Below, piece by piece: positions 1 to 8,770 of a stretch of 64,000 bases of DNA. A program made the position numbers and the translations under genes. Origin of the DNA: Lysinibacillus xylanilyticus (GTDB lineage Bacteria; Bacillota; Bacilli; Bacillales_A; Planococcaceae); contig NZ_MDDN01000001.1 in the NCBI RefSeq assembly GCF_001708185.1, positions 868,001 to 932,000 of the forward strand, read 5' to 3'. Every line of letters begins with the position of its first letter. Position 1 is the stretch's first letter. The notes below the pieces were generated by a model. It had not been told where the DNA came from and did not search any database. It was given only the letters and a program-made list of their open reading frames with translations.

Positions 1-639
1 TTCACCAGGAAGAGAAACATTGTTCGATTGGATAATTTGAATAATATCCGCTTGGGTTATTCCTTTCTCAACTAGCTTCGGCTCATCTAAAGTTATTTGA
101 ACTTCTTCTATAAGCTTACCGGAAACATTTACACTTGCGACACCTGCTGTTCGACGAAGTTCTTTTTCTAAGTCTTCTGCGAGTAATCGCACGTCTACAT
201 TGTCATTTTCCGCACGTAGGGAAAGCTGTATTATAGGAAATTGCGATGGATCAAATTTTAAAAAACTAGGTTTCTCAGCATCATTTGGTAAAGGGGTCAT
301 ATCGATTCGTTGTAATATATCAAGCTGAACATCTTCAATATTGGTTGCCCAATCAAACTCGAGAATAATTAAATTGGATCCTTCTTGCGAGGTAGACTGT
401 AATTTTTTTATCCCTGGCAAGGTTGCAAGTGATGTTTCTAATGGCTTCGTTATTTTCTCATTAACCTCTGTAGGGCTTGCACCAGGATAAGAGGTAACGA
501 CGACACCTATTGGTGGACGTAAGTCTGGAATAAGCGTAATAGGTATTTTTAATAATGACACGCCACCTAAAATAATGACCAATAACATCGTAACAATTGT
601 AAAAACAGGTCTTTTAATAGAAAAATTACTAATGTTCAC
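1..639 (-). CDS. RND-family efflux transporter permease, N-terminal part (runs off window)
   Basis: A frame open from a GTG at 639 down to base 1 gives 213 residues with no stop. An AAGGAG box sits about 11 bases before the GTG. The product begins with a hydrophobic helix after NFSIKRPVFTIV and then reads PDLRPPIGVVVTSYPGASP, followed by PLETSLATLPGI. This is the TM1 and first porter subdomain of AcrB/SwrC-type proton-driven exporters, which are about 1000 residues long, so roughly the first fifth is present. It would pump amphiphilic compounds or lipopeptides from the membrane; the substrate cannot be told from this part. No periplasmic adaptor gene is seen upstream, as is usual for Firmicute SwrC-like pumps. 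The family call is firm and the substrate unknown. Confidence 0.9.
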   Translation of the reverse strand, partial: MNISNFSIKRPVFTIVTMLLVIILGGVSLLKIPITLIPDLRPPIGVVVTSYPGASPTEVNEKITKPLETSLATLPGIKKLQSTSQEGSNLIILEFDWATNIEDVQLDILQRIDMTPLPNDAEKPSFLKFDPSQFPIIQLSLRAENDNVDVRLLAEDLEKELRRTAGVASVNVSGKLIEEVQITLDEPKLVEKGITQADIIQIIQSNNVSLPGE

Positions 640-715
640 TTTTTACAAGCTCCTTTTCTTTCTTGTCCTTTCTATGATAGCCGAAAAGGATAATATTTTA
701 TAAATTTGGTAAATA

Positions 716-1120
716 CCATAACGTGTGGTTGATTTCCGTTCCGACTGGGCGCTTTGTAGCTGTCGCTTTGCTTTCGCTACAGATAAAACATTTGCCGCTG
801 ACGCTTCGCTTTCGCGCAGATAAAACATTGCCGCTGACGCTTCGCTTTCGCGCAGAGCAGAGCTTCCTGGGGGCGTCCGATGAGCCGCTTTTGTTGCTGC
901 CGCTACGTTAGCACTACGCTTTCGCACAGAAAACATCCGCTTCGCTCCAGGGTCTCGGGCCAACAGATGTTTTTTGCGCGAAAGCGTAGCGGCAGTAGCA
1001 CCGATGTTGGTCACGAAGGCGTTATCACAGGATGTGATGCTCTTAGTCTTCGTTCCTCTATCGCTAATCCCCAAGGAGTCGCCCAGTCTCCACTCCAATC
1101 AACGTTTAGTGATGAGTCTA
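716..1120. repeat. Expanded mosaic interspersed repeat with internal tandem units
   Basis: The ends are an imperfect inverted pair: GTTGATTTCCGTTCCGAC near 728 and CCACTCCAATCAAC near 1090. The same framework recurs compactly at 20727-20866. This copy is enlarged by GC-rich modules around GCTTTCGC, including a tandem pair of about 37 bp (787-860), and by an inverted module pair near 905-990 that could form a long hairpin. A tail resembling the TTTGGTGATGAGCC repeat follows at 1100. Open frames on both strands here have repeat composition and are not taken as genes. It lies between the RND gene and prfC. Confidence 0.8.
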
Positions 1121-1193
1121 TATATTTGTAAACAATCAAATTTGAATTTCCCAATACTGTATATATTCTACATATAGCGTCATTTTTCCTTGT

Positions 1194-1232
1194 AAAAAAA
1201 CACGAATCGCAACATGTCGATTCGTGTTTTTT
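1194..1232 (-). terminator. Rho-independent terminator after prfC
   Basis: The stem AAAACACGAATCG pairs with CGATTCGTGTTTT around an 8-base loop. Runs of A and T on both sides could let it act in either direction. It starts 2 bases beyond the prfC stop codon. Confidence 0.9.
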
Positions 1233-1233
1233 C

Positions 1234-2811
1234 TTATAAAAGGCTATATAGTTTAATGTTTTCGTTTTTATCAGCAAACCAACGCATGGCAAATTCGTTT
1301 TCAAATAAGAAAACAAGATTATCAAAACGGTCTTTAACAAGCATTGAACGCCCTGATGACATTGATTCTTTAACATCTTCTTCGTTTTCAATCCAGCGTG
1401 CAATTTTTGAACCAATTGGCTCCATCTTCACTTCAACATTGTATTCATTTTTCATACGATGCTCAAAAACCTCAAATTGTAATTGACCAACTGCTCCCAG
1501 AATAACTTCTTCTGTATGCAATGTTTTATAATATTGAATGGCGCCTTCTTGCACTAGTTGTAAAATCCCTTTATGGAATTGCTTAGATTTCATTACGTTT
1601 TTAGCAGTTACTCGAACGAATAGCTCTGGTGTGAACTGCGGCAATTTTTCAAATTGGAATGTCTTTTTACCACCTACAACTGTGTCACCAATCTGATAAG
1701 TACCTGTGTCATATAAACCAATAATATCACCAGCAACAGCTTCATCTACAGTTTCACGGTCATCAGCAAGGAATTGTGTAGATTGTGTCACTTTGAATGA
1801 TTTACCTGTACGGGATAAAGTCATGTTCATACCACGCTCAAATTTACCAGATACGATACGCACAAAGGCAATACGGTCACGGTGAGCAGGATTCATATTC
1901 GCTTGAATTTTAAAGATGAAGCCTGAAAACTCATCATGCTCAACTGGATCAATAAATTGTTCATCCTCAGTAATACGAGGCTGTGGTGTTGGTGCAAATT
2001 GTAAATATGTTTCAAGGAATGTTTGCACACCAAAGTTTGTTAAAGCTGAACCGAAGAAAACAGGTGTTAATTCACCACGACGAATTTTTTCTTCAGAATA
2101 CGCATTACCCGCTTCATCGAGCAACATTATGTCGTCCATCGCTTGTGAATAATAAGAAGTCACCTTCATTGGGTGCTCGATTGCAAGTTCCCCATTATCA
2201 TCAATTGGCAAGAAACGTTCTTCTTCTTCAGTACGGAATTGCTCAATACGTTTATTGTAACGATCATAAATACCTAAAAATTCTTTACCCATACCGATTG
2301 GCCAGTTCATTGGGTAAGCGTTAATGCCAAGTACTTCCTCAAGCTCTTCAATCAGCTCAAGCGGCTCTTTCCCTTGACGGTCTAGTTTATTGATAAAAGT
2401 AAATATCGGAATACCACGCATTTTACAAACTTTGAACAGTTTTAAAGTTTGTGCTTCAATACCTTTTGCAGCATCGACTACCATGACAGCACTATCTACA
2501 GCCATTAATGTACGATACGTATCCTCTGAGAAATCTTGGTGACCAGGTGTGTCCAAAATATTGACACGTGATCCGTTATAATCGAATTGCATAACTGAAG
2601 AAGTTACAGAAATCCCACGTTGCTTTTCAATTTCCATCCAGTCAGAAGTTGCGAACTTACCTGTTTTTTTCCCTTTTACTGTACCGGCATCACGAATCGC
2701 ACCACCAAATAGTAAAAGTTTTTCTGTAATCGTCGTTTTCCCAGCATCAGGGTGACTGATAATGGCAAAAGTTCGACGCGATAATATATCTTGTTCTAAA
2801 TTTGAATTCAT
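1234..2811 (-). CDS. prfC: Peptide chain release factor 3 (RF3)
   Basis: RF3 is a ribosome-bound GTPase that removes RF1/RF2 after peptide release. The 525-residue product has the usual RF3 length. The GTPase motifs are in order: P-loop SHPDAGKTT at residues 19-27, [10 protein letters not shown] near 87-96 and [10 protein letters not shown] near 141. An EF-G/RF3-type domain 2 and the RF3 C-terminal domain with [19 protein letters not shown] follow. The ATG is preceded by AAGGAG about 8 bases upstream. It stands alone with its own terminator. The family assignment is clear, because RF3 keeps the HPDAGKT P-loop where EF-G has a different P-loop and more domains. Confidence 0.97.
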   Translation of the reverse strand: MNSNLEQDILSRRTFAIISHPDAGKTTITEKLLLFGGAIRDAGTVKGKKTGKFATSDWMEIEKQRGISVTSSVMQFDYNGSRVNILDTPGHQDFSEDTYRTLMAVDSAVMVVDAAKGIEAQTLKLFKVCKMRGIPIFTFINKLDRQGKEPLELIEELEEVLGINAYPMNWPIGMGKEFLGIYDRYNKRIEQFRTEEEERFLPIDDNGELAIEHPMKVTSYYSQAMDDIMLLDEAGNAYSEEKIRRGELTPVFFGSALTNFGVQTFLETYLQFAPTPQPRITEDEQFIDPVEHDEFSGFIFKIQANMNPAHRDRIAFVRIVSGKFERGMNMTLSRTGKSFKVTQSTQFLADDRETVDEAVAGDIIGLYDTGTYQIGDTVVGGKKTFQFEKLPQFTPELFVRVTAKNVMKSKQFHKGILQLVQEGAIQYYKTLHTEEVILGAVGQLQFEVFEHRMKNEYNVEVKMEPIGSKIARWIENEEDVKESMSSGRSMLVKDRFDNLVFLFENEFAMRWFADKNENIKLYSLL

Positions 2812-2890
2812 CTCGTCATTCTCCTTTTTTCATACTTAATAATAATAAAAGAAGACTCGCCTTTCGCACAACCTTTTTACATGAAATCTC

Positions 2891-2955
2891 CAAAAAAGAG
2901 GTTCTACTTAAAATAGAACCCAAAAGAAAACCCTTTAGTTATTACTAAAAGGGTT
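2891..2955 (-). terminator. Two tandem terminator hairpins after murE
   Basis: On the minus strand, a stem AACCCTTTTAGT/ACTAAAGGGTT followed by TTCTTTT is followed at once by GGTTCTA/TAGAACC and TCTTTTTT. They lie about 100 bases downstream of the murE stop. Both end in T-rich tracts in the minus direction. Confidence 0.85.
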
Positions 2956-3058
2956 CTGAATGTCTTGAATTTATCACATTGTTGCATGTATGGCGGTCTC
3001 ACATTCAAGTAGGCTCTACATACGGCACTAAGAGCAGCTTAATTGCAGATAATAGCTA

Positions 3059-4525
3059 TTATACGAATTTTAAACGGCCCGCTTCTATTGCAATTTCCGC
3101 ATCACTATGAGGATATTTTGTATTCTCAATAATTTGATAATCTTCATGACCTTTACCAGCAAAAATAATCATATCTCCTGGTTCAGCAACTTCTATCGCA
3201 TGGCGTACTGCCTCAGCACGATCTCCTATACATGCATAATTTTCATGTAACATCCCTTTGGCAAGATCACCTGTTATACTATCGTAGTCTTCATAACGTG
3301 GGTCATCTGTCGTCAAAATAACGTATTCGGCAGCTGATGCCTTTTCTGCCATTGCTGGACGTTTCGATTTATCACGATTGCCACCTGTGCCAACTAGGAA
3401 AATAAGCTTGCCTTTTTTATATGGTTGAGCTGAAGAAATCGCTTTTTCAATTGCGTCAGGTGTATGTGCATAATCAACAAAAATCTGCACTGGTAAATCT
3501 GAGCAAACTTTTTCCATACGTCCCTTTACTGATGGCAATTGCTCAATTTGTTCAATGATTGTTTCCATTGAATAACCACGGCCATAAAAAGCAACCATAG
3601 CAGCAAGTACATTGTATATATTAAATTCCCCGAGTAAATTCATTTGTACATGAAATATTCCCTCTGACATTTCAACGTCAAAAGATGTCTTATAATCATG
3701 ATACTCACAGTTAATAGCACGGAAATCAGCTGTTTCATTATTTAAACCATATGTCCATACTGGAAATGGTGTCATCGCCGCATAACGCTCTGACCAAGCA
3801 TCATCAGCATTTAACACAACAAATTTATTCTTTTCTAAGTCTTGTCCAAGTTGAGAGAATAATAAGCCCTTCGCATGACCATATTCCTCCATCGTACCAT
3901 GGAAATCTAAATGATCATGTGTAAGATTTGTAAAAATAGCTACATCATAATCTACACCAGCCAGACGTCCAAGTGATAAACCGTGCGAAGATACTTCCAT
4001 AGTCATTAAACGGCAACCTTCCATTTTTGCACGGAATATCATTTGTTGTGTCGACAATGCATCACTCGTAGTATTTGCAGATTCATATAAAATACCATTT
4101 AAATTAAAGCCGATTGTTCCTGTTAGTGCTGATTTCTCGCCCATACCATGCATGATGTTTTGAATAATACCAGTTACTGATGTTTTTCCATTTGTCCCTG
4201 TTACACCAATCATGGTCATATCCTTAGATGGATAATCAAAAAACTTTGCTGCTAGCAGGCCTACTGCTCGGTCCGTATCTTTCACAATTACCTGTGCAAT
4301 AGTTTCTCCTAATGGTAATTTTCGTTCAGTCACAACGATTGTTGCGCCACCTTCAACAGCTTTCTGTGCATAGTCATGACCATCCACTGTATAACCTTTT
4401 ATACAAACAAACATACTATTTGGTTGCACACTTCGTGAATCAATGACAATATCACTTACTTGGTCAGGTAATACTCCAATTATTTTTTTCAAAGGTAATG
4501 CACTTAACAATTCCTCTGCATACAT
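3059..4525 (-). CDS. murE: UDP-MurNAc-tripeptide synthetase (MurE)
   Basis: MurE is a cytoplasmic Mur ligase that adds the third amino acid (meso-DAP or L-Lys) to UDP-MurNAc-L-Ala-D-Glu. The N-terminal UDP-binding domain is followed by the ATP P-loop GVTGTNGKTSVTG, the Mur signature MEVSSHGL and NLTHDHLDFHG. The amino-acid selectivity motif DDPR is at about residues 407-410, then AGKGHEDYQ. The ATG at 4525 is preferred over the TTG at 4540, because GGAGG sits 8 bases before it; this gives 488 residues. It is monocistronic here, away from any division and cell wall cluster. An arginine in this motif usually marks DAP enzymes, but the exact DDPR form also occurs in the lysine-adding enzyme of Thermotoga, so substrate is left open. 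Confidence 0.95.
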   Translation of the reverse strand: MYAEELLSALPLKKIIGVLPDQVSDIVIDSRSVQPNSMFVCIKGYTVDGHDYAQKAVEGGATIVVTERKLPLGETIAQVIVKDTDRAVGLLAAKFFDYPSKDMTMIGVTGTNGKTSVTGIIQNIMHGMGEKSALTGTIGFNLNGILYESANTTSDALSTQQMIFRAKMEGCRLMTMEVSSHGLSLGRLAGVDYDVAIFTNLTHDHLDFHGTMEEYGHAKGLLFSQLGQDLEKNKFVVLNADDAWSERYAAMTPFPVWTYGLNNETADFRAINCEYHDYKTSFDVEMSEGIFHVQMNLLGEFNIYNVLAAMVAFYGRGYSMETIIEQIEQLPSVKGRMEKVCSDLPVQIFVDYAHTPDAIEKAISSAQPYKKGKLIFLVGTGGNRDKSKRPAMAEKASAAEYVILTTDDPRYEDYDSITGDLAKGMLHENYACIGDRAEAVRHAIEVAEPGDMIIFAGKGHEDYQIIENTKYPHSDAEIAIEAGRLKFV

Positions 4526-4815
4526 TTCATAGTCCTCCAATCAATCTCTACACTCATTTCATCATTTATTGTTTTTCGACAAAAATTGACAATATGAATA
4601 CCCCCACATTCTATTGAATTTATTTTACTACTTATTCATCCATAAATAAAATGCCTCTTAGGACGTTTTTTCGATGAAAACGCTATCATTTTGATCTATC
4701 TTAAATATTTCACTGAAATGTACCTAATTTATCAAAAATCGGCATTTATCGACAACTGTATTTTTTAATTGAAAGCTATATATCTGAGAGAGCTTGTTTA
4801 AATGTCACTACTAAA

Positions 4816-4855
4816 AGTAAGGTGTCGAAGACCTTTTGTGTCCCGACACCTCATT
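4816..4855 (-). terminator. Possible terminator after the aldehyde dehydrogenase
   Basis: GGTGTCG at 4821 pairs with CGACACC at 4844, directly beyond the stop codon at 4861. The T tract is poor, so it may be only a stabilising hairpin. The rest of the 4541-4860 gap up to murE is AT-rich with no gene visible. Confidence 0.45.
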
Positions 4856-4860
4856 CTTTA

Positions 4861-6252
4861 CTATTTCATAATAGTTCGTACAAGCTTAACTTTTTGTTTA
4901 TACGGAGGAAATAGAATATTCGTCTCTACCTTTGAAGATTTTTTTAATATAGATTTTGGGTGAGTAAAGTTATCAAAACTTGCCTTCCCGTGATACGCTT
5001 TTACCCCTGATGAACCAACACCGCCAAATGGTAAATGTAAATTTCCAACATGTGTAATCGTGTCATTAATACATCCTCCACCAAATGGTAATTCCTCTAA
5101 AAAGTACTGAATAGCTTTCTCATGCTCTGAGAAAAAATATGCCGCTAAAGGCTTTGGTAACTGACGAATTTGGTGAATAGCAAGTGGCAAATCATCATAC
5201 ATCATCACAGGTAAAATCGGACCAAATAGTTCATCCTGCATTGAAGGATTTGACCATTTCACATATTCAATAATTGTAGGCTCAATATATAAATCATCTC
5301 GATCTGTTCTACCACCAAACGTAATTGCATCACGTTCTTCCGTTATTATTTGCTGTAATCGATCAAATTGTCTTAAATTCACAATACGACCATAGTCAGG
5401 GCTTTTTAATGCATTTTTACCGTAGAAGGCACGAAGCGCTTCTTTCAATAATTTCATAAATCGGTCATAGATATCTTTATGGACAAGGACATAATCTGGT
5501 GCCACACAAGTTTGTCCAGTATTTGAGAATTTACCCCAAGCAATTCTTTTCGCCGCTACTTCTAAATTGGCTGTTTGATCGACAATTGCGGGACTTTTCC
5601 CACCAAGTTCTAAGGCAATCGGTGTTAATCGTTCTGCAGCTGCCTTTGCAACAACCTTTCCAACTGCCACACTTCCTGTGAAAAATATATAGTCAAAGGA
5701 TGCATGAATAAGTGCCGTCACTTCTTCTTTTTCCCCTTCTACAACACGCACATAGGAAGGATTAAACGTTTCTTCAATTATTTTTTTAACAATTACTGCT
5801 GTATGCACAGATGTTTCGGATGGTTTTACAATAGCCGTATTGCCACCAATAATTGCACCGATTAATGGCTCCATTACGAGCTGGAATGGATAATTGAATG
5901 GGCCAATAATTAATGTCACGCCATATGGCTCTCGAACAATAAAGCTTTTCCCCATCTGAAATTGAATTGGTGTTTTTACAACTTCTGGTTTCATCCATTC
6001 TTCAACATGCTTTACCATATAAGAAATACTATCTAAAACAATACCAACTTCTGTTGCATATGCCTCAAACTCACTCTTTCGTAAATCTAAATGTAAAGCA
6101 TTCAAAATTTCTTTTTCATATTTTAAAATTGATTTCTTCAGATTTATTAATTGCTCTTTTCGAAATTTTGTACTCTTAGTCGCTCGTGAAAAATAAAATT
6201 GACGCTGTTCTGTAATCATATTCTCTACGTCTTGTGGCGTAAAATTCATCAT
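4861..6252 (-). CDS. Aldehyde dehydrogenase, class 3-like
   Basis: NAD(P)-dependent oxidation of an aldehyde to its acid. The product is 463 residues, near the length of class 3-like ALDHs such as Bacillus YwdH. It has PFNYPFQL, the cofactor-loop motif FTGSVAVGK, the general base Glu215 in LELGGKSP and the nucleophile Cys249 in NTGQTC, followed by PFGGVGSSG. The hydrophobic C-terminus (LFPPYKQKVKLV) is like that of membrane-associated fatty-aldehyde dehydrogenases. GGGGTG stands 4-5 bases before an ATG pair, so the second ATG (6249) is equally possible. It is a single-gene unit. The substrate is probably a long or medium chain aldehyde, which is an inference. Confidence 0.92.
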   Translation of the reverse strand: MMNFTPQDVENMITEQRQFYFSRATKSTKFRKEQLINLKKSILKYEKEILNALHLDLRKSEFEAYATEVGIVLDSISYMVKHVEEWMKPEVVKTPIQFQMGKSFIVREPYGVTLIIGPFNYPFQLVMEPLIGAIIGGNTAIVKPSETSVHTAVIVKKIIEETFNPSYVRVVEGEKEEVTALIHASFDYIFFTGSVAVGKVVAKAAAERLTPIALELGGKSPAIVDQTANLEVAAKRIAWGKFSNTGQTCVAPDYVLVHKDIYDRFMKLLKEALRAFYGKNALKSPDYGRIVNLRQFDRLQQIITEERDAITFGGRTDRDDLYIEPTIIEYVKWSNPSMQDELFGPILPVMMYDDLPLAIHQIRQLPKPLAAYFFSEHEKAIQYFLEELPFGGGCINDTITHVGNLHLPFGGVGSSGVKAYHGKASFDNFTHPKSILKKSSKVETNILFPPYKQKVKLVRTIMK

Positions 6253-6464
6253 AAAGCACCCCTTTTTTTAAAATGGCATACATAGTTTTTTCATTTTGAA
6301 ACAAACTATCTTTGTCTATACGATACAACATTGAAAGCAAAAATTCCTCTTTCTTATATTAGTTATGAGGTGATGAGGTGATGAGGTAATGAATGTAGCT
6401 AAGATGGTTGTGTTTTTTTGAAATTTACAACTACATATTGAAAAAGAAACGGGGGCGTAGATGA

Positions 6465-6617
6465 ATGACAACAACAGGAACTTGGTGGGAATCTATTTTT
6501 TCTGGACCTTTAGCGCACGGTATTTGTGAAGAAAAATTATTGCTATTGCAAGATGAGGCTTTCTTATATCTCTCTACAACACCAGTTGAGAAAAACCAAG
6601 AACTTGATACAAATTAA
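6465..6617 (+). CDS. Small unknown protein, 50 residues
   Basis: The frame begins MTTTGTWWESIFSGPLAHG and ends KNQELDTN. A second ATG four bases upstream in another frame ends after 22 codons and is not preferred. A weak GGGGG-rich ribosome site lies upstream. Support comes mainly from a strong terminator that begins at the stop codon, and from the position in a 500-base gap between divergent or unrelated genes. The start TGTWWESIFSGPL looks like a short membrane-docking or peptide-type N-terminus, but no family was recognised. Confidence 0.5.
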   Translation: MTTTGTWWESIFSGPLAHGICEEKLLLLQDEAFLYLSTTPVEKNQELDTN

Positions 6618-6662
6618 AAATAGCGCATTATAGGCGGTTATTTCCTATAATGCGCTATTTTG
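6617..6662 (+). terminator. Strong terminator with 18-bp stem
   Basis: AAAATAGCGCATTATAGG pairs exactly with CCTATAATGCGCTATTTT across a 9-base loop and ends in T's. It overlaps the stop of the 50-codon ORF and would also stop transcription from the minus strand. Confidence 0.9.
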
Positions 6663-6748
6663 TAGACTTAATACTTATTTCAATCTCCTACTGTGCTCGC
6701 TCTATTGTCTCATTTGCGACAACGATTCCCAACTTTAGTGATGAATCC

Positions 6749-7030
6749 TTTTAGTTTACTAATACATTTTGTTGTAACTGCTTTAATTCTCGTCAAGTCG
6801 ATTGATCGCTTCATCCTCGACGGCAGAGCTTCCATCTTCAAGCCGAATGATTTGTTTATCCACAATATATACAGAATGCGAAACAGTGGTAGCTCCTAGT
6901 ACAGCTAAAATTGGTTTCAATGCATATTCTAACGCAAGTAAATGTCCGATAGAACCTCCTACAGCAATTGGTAAGATTATCTTTCGATACAATGCTTTTT
7001 GTGGCAACAAACTAAATATGTTTTCAAAAT
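6749..7030 (-). pseudogene. NADPH-dependent FMN reductase (SsuE-like) C-terminal remnant
   Basis: The reading frame FENIFSLLPQKALYRK continues into ILPIAVGGSIGHLLALEYALKP, which resembles the C-terminal half of SsuE-type flavodoxin-fold reductases. An in-frame TAG lies just before FENIF and no N-terminal half is present. At the other end the frame stops after RLDEN, but a shift of one base restores LKQLQQNVLVN and a natural-looking end at 6749. It therefore carries an N-terminal deletion and a late one-base deletion. It abuts the stop of the dihydrolipoyl dehydrogenase gene. It is judged non-functional. Confidence 0.75.
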
Positions 7031-7031
7031 C

Positions 7032-8369
7032 CTATTGATGAATGGCTTTGTCAAAAAAAGCTTTTGCAGCATCCCCTATATGCTCTGAAACTGTAGGGTG
7101 TGGGAAAATCATATTTGCGAGCGTATGGACAGTGCCTCCAGCATTTTTAGTAGCTAAAATAGCATTTAACATTTCTGTTGCCCCATCAGCAACAACACAT
7201 GCTCCTAAAATACGTCCTTCCTTTTTCGTTGCAATAAGCTTAATAAAACCTACTGTATTCCCTTCCATTAATGCTTTAGGATTTGTCTGTAAAGGCATTT
7301 GAGTCACCGTATAAGGTTCTTCAACCTGCTCTTCCAGTAAACCGAATGTCGCAATTTCAGGATGTGTATAAACACAACGAGGAATCAACGTTTGATCAAT
7401 CAGTTCCGGTTTATTTCCTAAAATATGGTCCACAACATGAATTCCCTCTGCGCTCGCTGAGTGAGCTAGCTGGTAACCACCAACTAAGTCGCCTATTGCA
7501 TATATATGCGGCTGACTTGTTTCAAGATGCTCATTGACAGCAATCAATCGACCATCGAATGCTAGACCAAGCTGCTGAGCGATTTCTGTATTTGGGCGTC
7601 GACCTGTTGCAAACAAGAGATTTTTATATGTATAAATGCCTTTAGATGTATGAATATCATTACCATTAAAATGCTCGAATTGAAAATCTGTCACAAGCTC
7701 AATACCCAGCTTTTTCATCTTTTCACGAATAACCGGTCGTGCATCCGGTTCTTCTGTCTGTAAAATATCCTCACTATGATTTAGCATCGTCACCTTCGTT
7801 CCTAGTGGTGCCAGGCTAAATGCTATCTCCACAGCAATAACGCCACCACCAATTATTGTTAACTGCTTTGGCAACTCATCAATATCAAAAAACGTATCCG
7901 TTGTAAAATATGAAGACGTCTCTAAACCTTTAAATGGCGGGACAAATGGTTTACTTCCTGTTGCTAAAATGATATCCGTTGCCGTAAAGGACTCACTTCC
8001 AACAGTTACAGTTAAATCCTTAGCCACTGCTGCTTCTCCTCGATAAAAGGTAATTTGATTGTTAAAAATATAACCCTCAATATTCGTTAAAAGCTCATCA
8101 ATAATAGCATCTTTACGTTTCATTAATCGCGGGAAATTCACATGTACTGTAGGAGTTTCAATGCCCCAGTCATTACCACGTTTTATTTCCTGAATAAGCT
8201 TACTATGCTCCAATAAAATTTTCGAAGGAATACAGCCGACATTATAGCATGCTCCCCCTACTTTATCGCGCTCCACTAAGGCGACCTTCTTGCCGCATTT
8301 TGCTGCATGAATGGCTGCCACATATCCCCCTGGACCTGCGCCAACAATTGCAATATCAAATTTTTCCAC
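7032..8369 (-). CDS. lpdA: Dihydrolipoyl dehydrogenase (E3-type flavoprotein)
   Basis: FAD-dependent reoxidation of protein-bound dihydrolipoamide in 2-oxoacid dehydrogenase or glycine cleavage complexes. FAD motif VGAGPGGYVAA opens the protein. The redox pair is in GGACYNVGCIPSK (normally GGTCLNVGC), NAD motif GGGVIAVE is mid-protein, ATGRRPNTE and IYAIGDLVGG follow, and the His-Glu dyad HPTVSE is near the C-terminus. The open frame extends to 8423, but a GAGGTG box placed 7 bases before the GTG at 8369 favours MEKFDIAIVGAG, giving 445 residues, slightly shorter than classical E3 (about 470). No E1/E2 genes are adjacent, so its complex is unknown. A closely related pyridine nucleotide-disulfide reductase is the alternative. 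Confidence 0.88.
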   Translation of the reverse strand: MEKFDIAIVGAGPGGYVAAIHAAKCGKKVALVERDKVGGACYNVGCIPSKILLEHSKLIQEIKRGNDWGIETPTVHVNFPRLMKRKDAIIDELLTNIEGYIFNNQITFYRGEAAVAKDLTVTVGSESFTATDIILATGSKPFVPPFKGLETSSYFTTDTFFDIDELPKQLTIIGGGVIAVEIAFSLAPLGTKVTMLNHSEDILQTEEPDARPVIREKMKKLGIELVTDFQFEHFNGNDIHTSKGIYTYKNLLFATGRRPNTEIAQQLGLAFDGRLIAVNEHLETSQPHIYAIGDLVGGYQLAHSASAEGIHVVDHILGNKPELIDQTLIPRCVYTHPEIATFGLLEEQVEEPYTVTQMPLQTNPKALMEGNTVGFIKLIATKKEGRILGACVVADGATEMLNAILATKNAGGTVHTLANMIFPHPTVSEHIGDAAKAFFDKAIHQ

Positions 8370-8520
8370 GAAATTCACCTCATTTACCACCATATCATTT
8401 ACAAAATTTGAATGCAATTCCATATAACTAGAAGAAAATTTAGCAATATTTTGTTTACTTCAAGATGTTATTGTAAAAGGAAAATTTGTATGGCCTCAGA
8501 TATTTTTTATTGCCAATCAA

Positions 8521-8580
8521 TCATACCTCTGCATAATTATGTCTGAAATCGGCTGAAGGTATGAGTCCAACAGATGTTTT
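8521..8580. repeat. Degenerate copy of the CGGCATAATTGCGTCCGG repeat
   Basis: The text CCTCTGCATAATTATGTCTG followed by AATCGGCT matches the head of the repeats at 16858 and 40921 with several substitutions, then joins CCAACAGATGTTTTTTG, also seen at 960. It lies in the 400-base gap between lpdA and the catalase, which holds no gene. Confidence 0.55.
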
Positions 8581-8605
8581 TTGTTAAACATTAAGGTACA
8601 ACATT

Positions 8606-8643
8606 CAAAAATCTCTCATTATTCTTTATTGAACAACGAGAGA
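8606..8643 (-). terminator. Terminator downstream of the catalase
   Basis: On the minus strand TCTCTCGTTGTTC pairs with GAATAATGAGAGA (two mismatches) around a 6-base loop and is followed by TTTTTG. It lies about 130 bases beyond the katE stop. Confidence 0.65.
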
Positions 8644-8770
8644 CTTAAATTTTCACTATGATGGATGAAGTATTTCATAGAAAATCTAAAGCAAAGGTTT
8701 TCTAGAGGTTATCGTTCCTTTTCATGGATATTCTCTTGCTCCACGGGTATTATCCCAAAAACAATGTAAG

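Noticed and set aside
643..1486. Several overlapping open frames on both strands
   Set aside because: They run through mosaic repeats and the prfC terminator, or are antisense to prfC; composition follows the repeat and no ribosome site fits.
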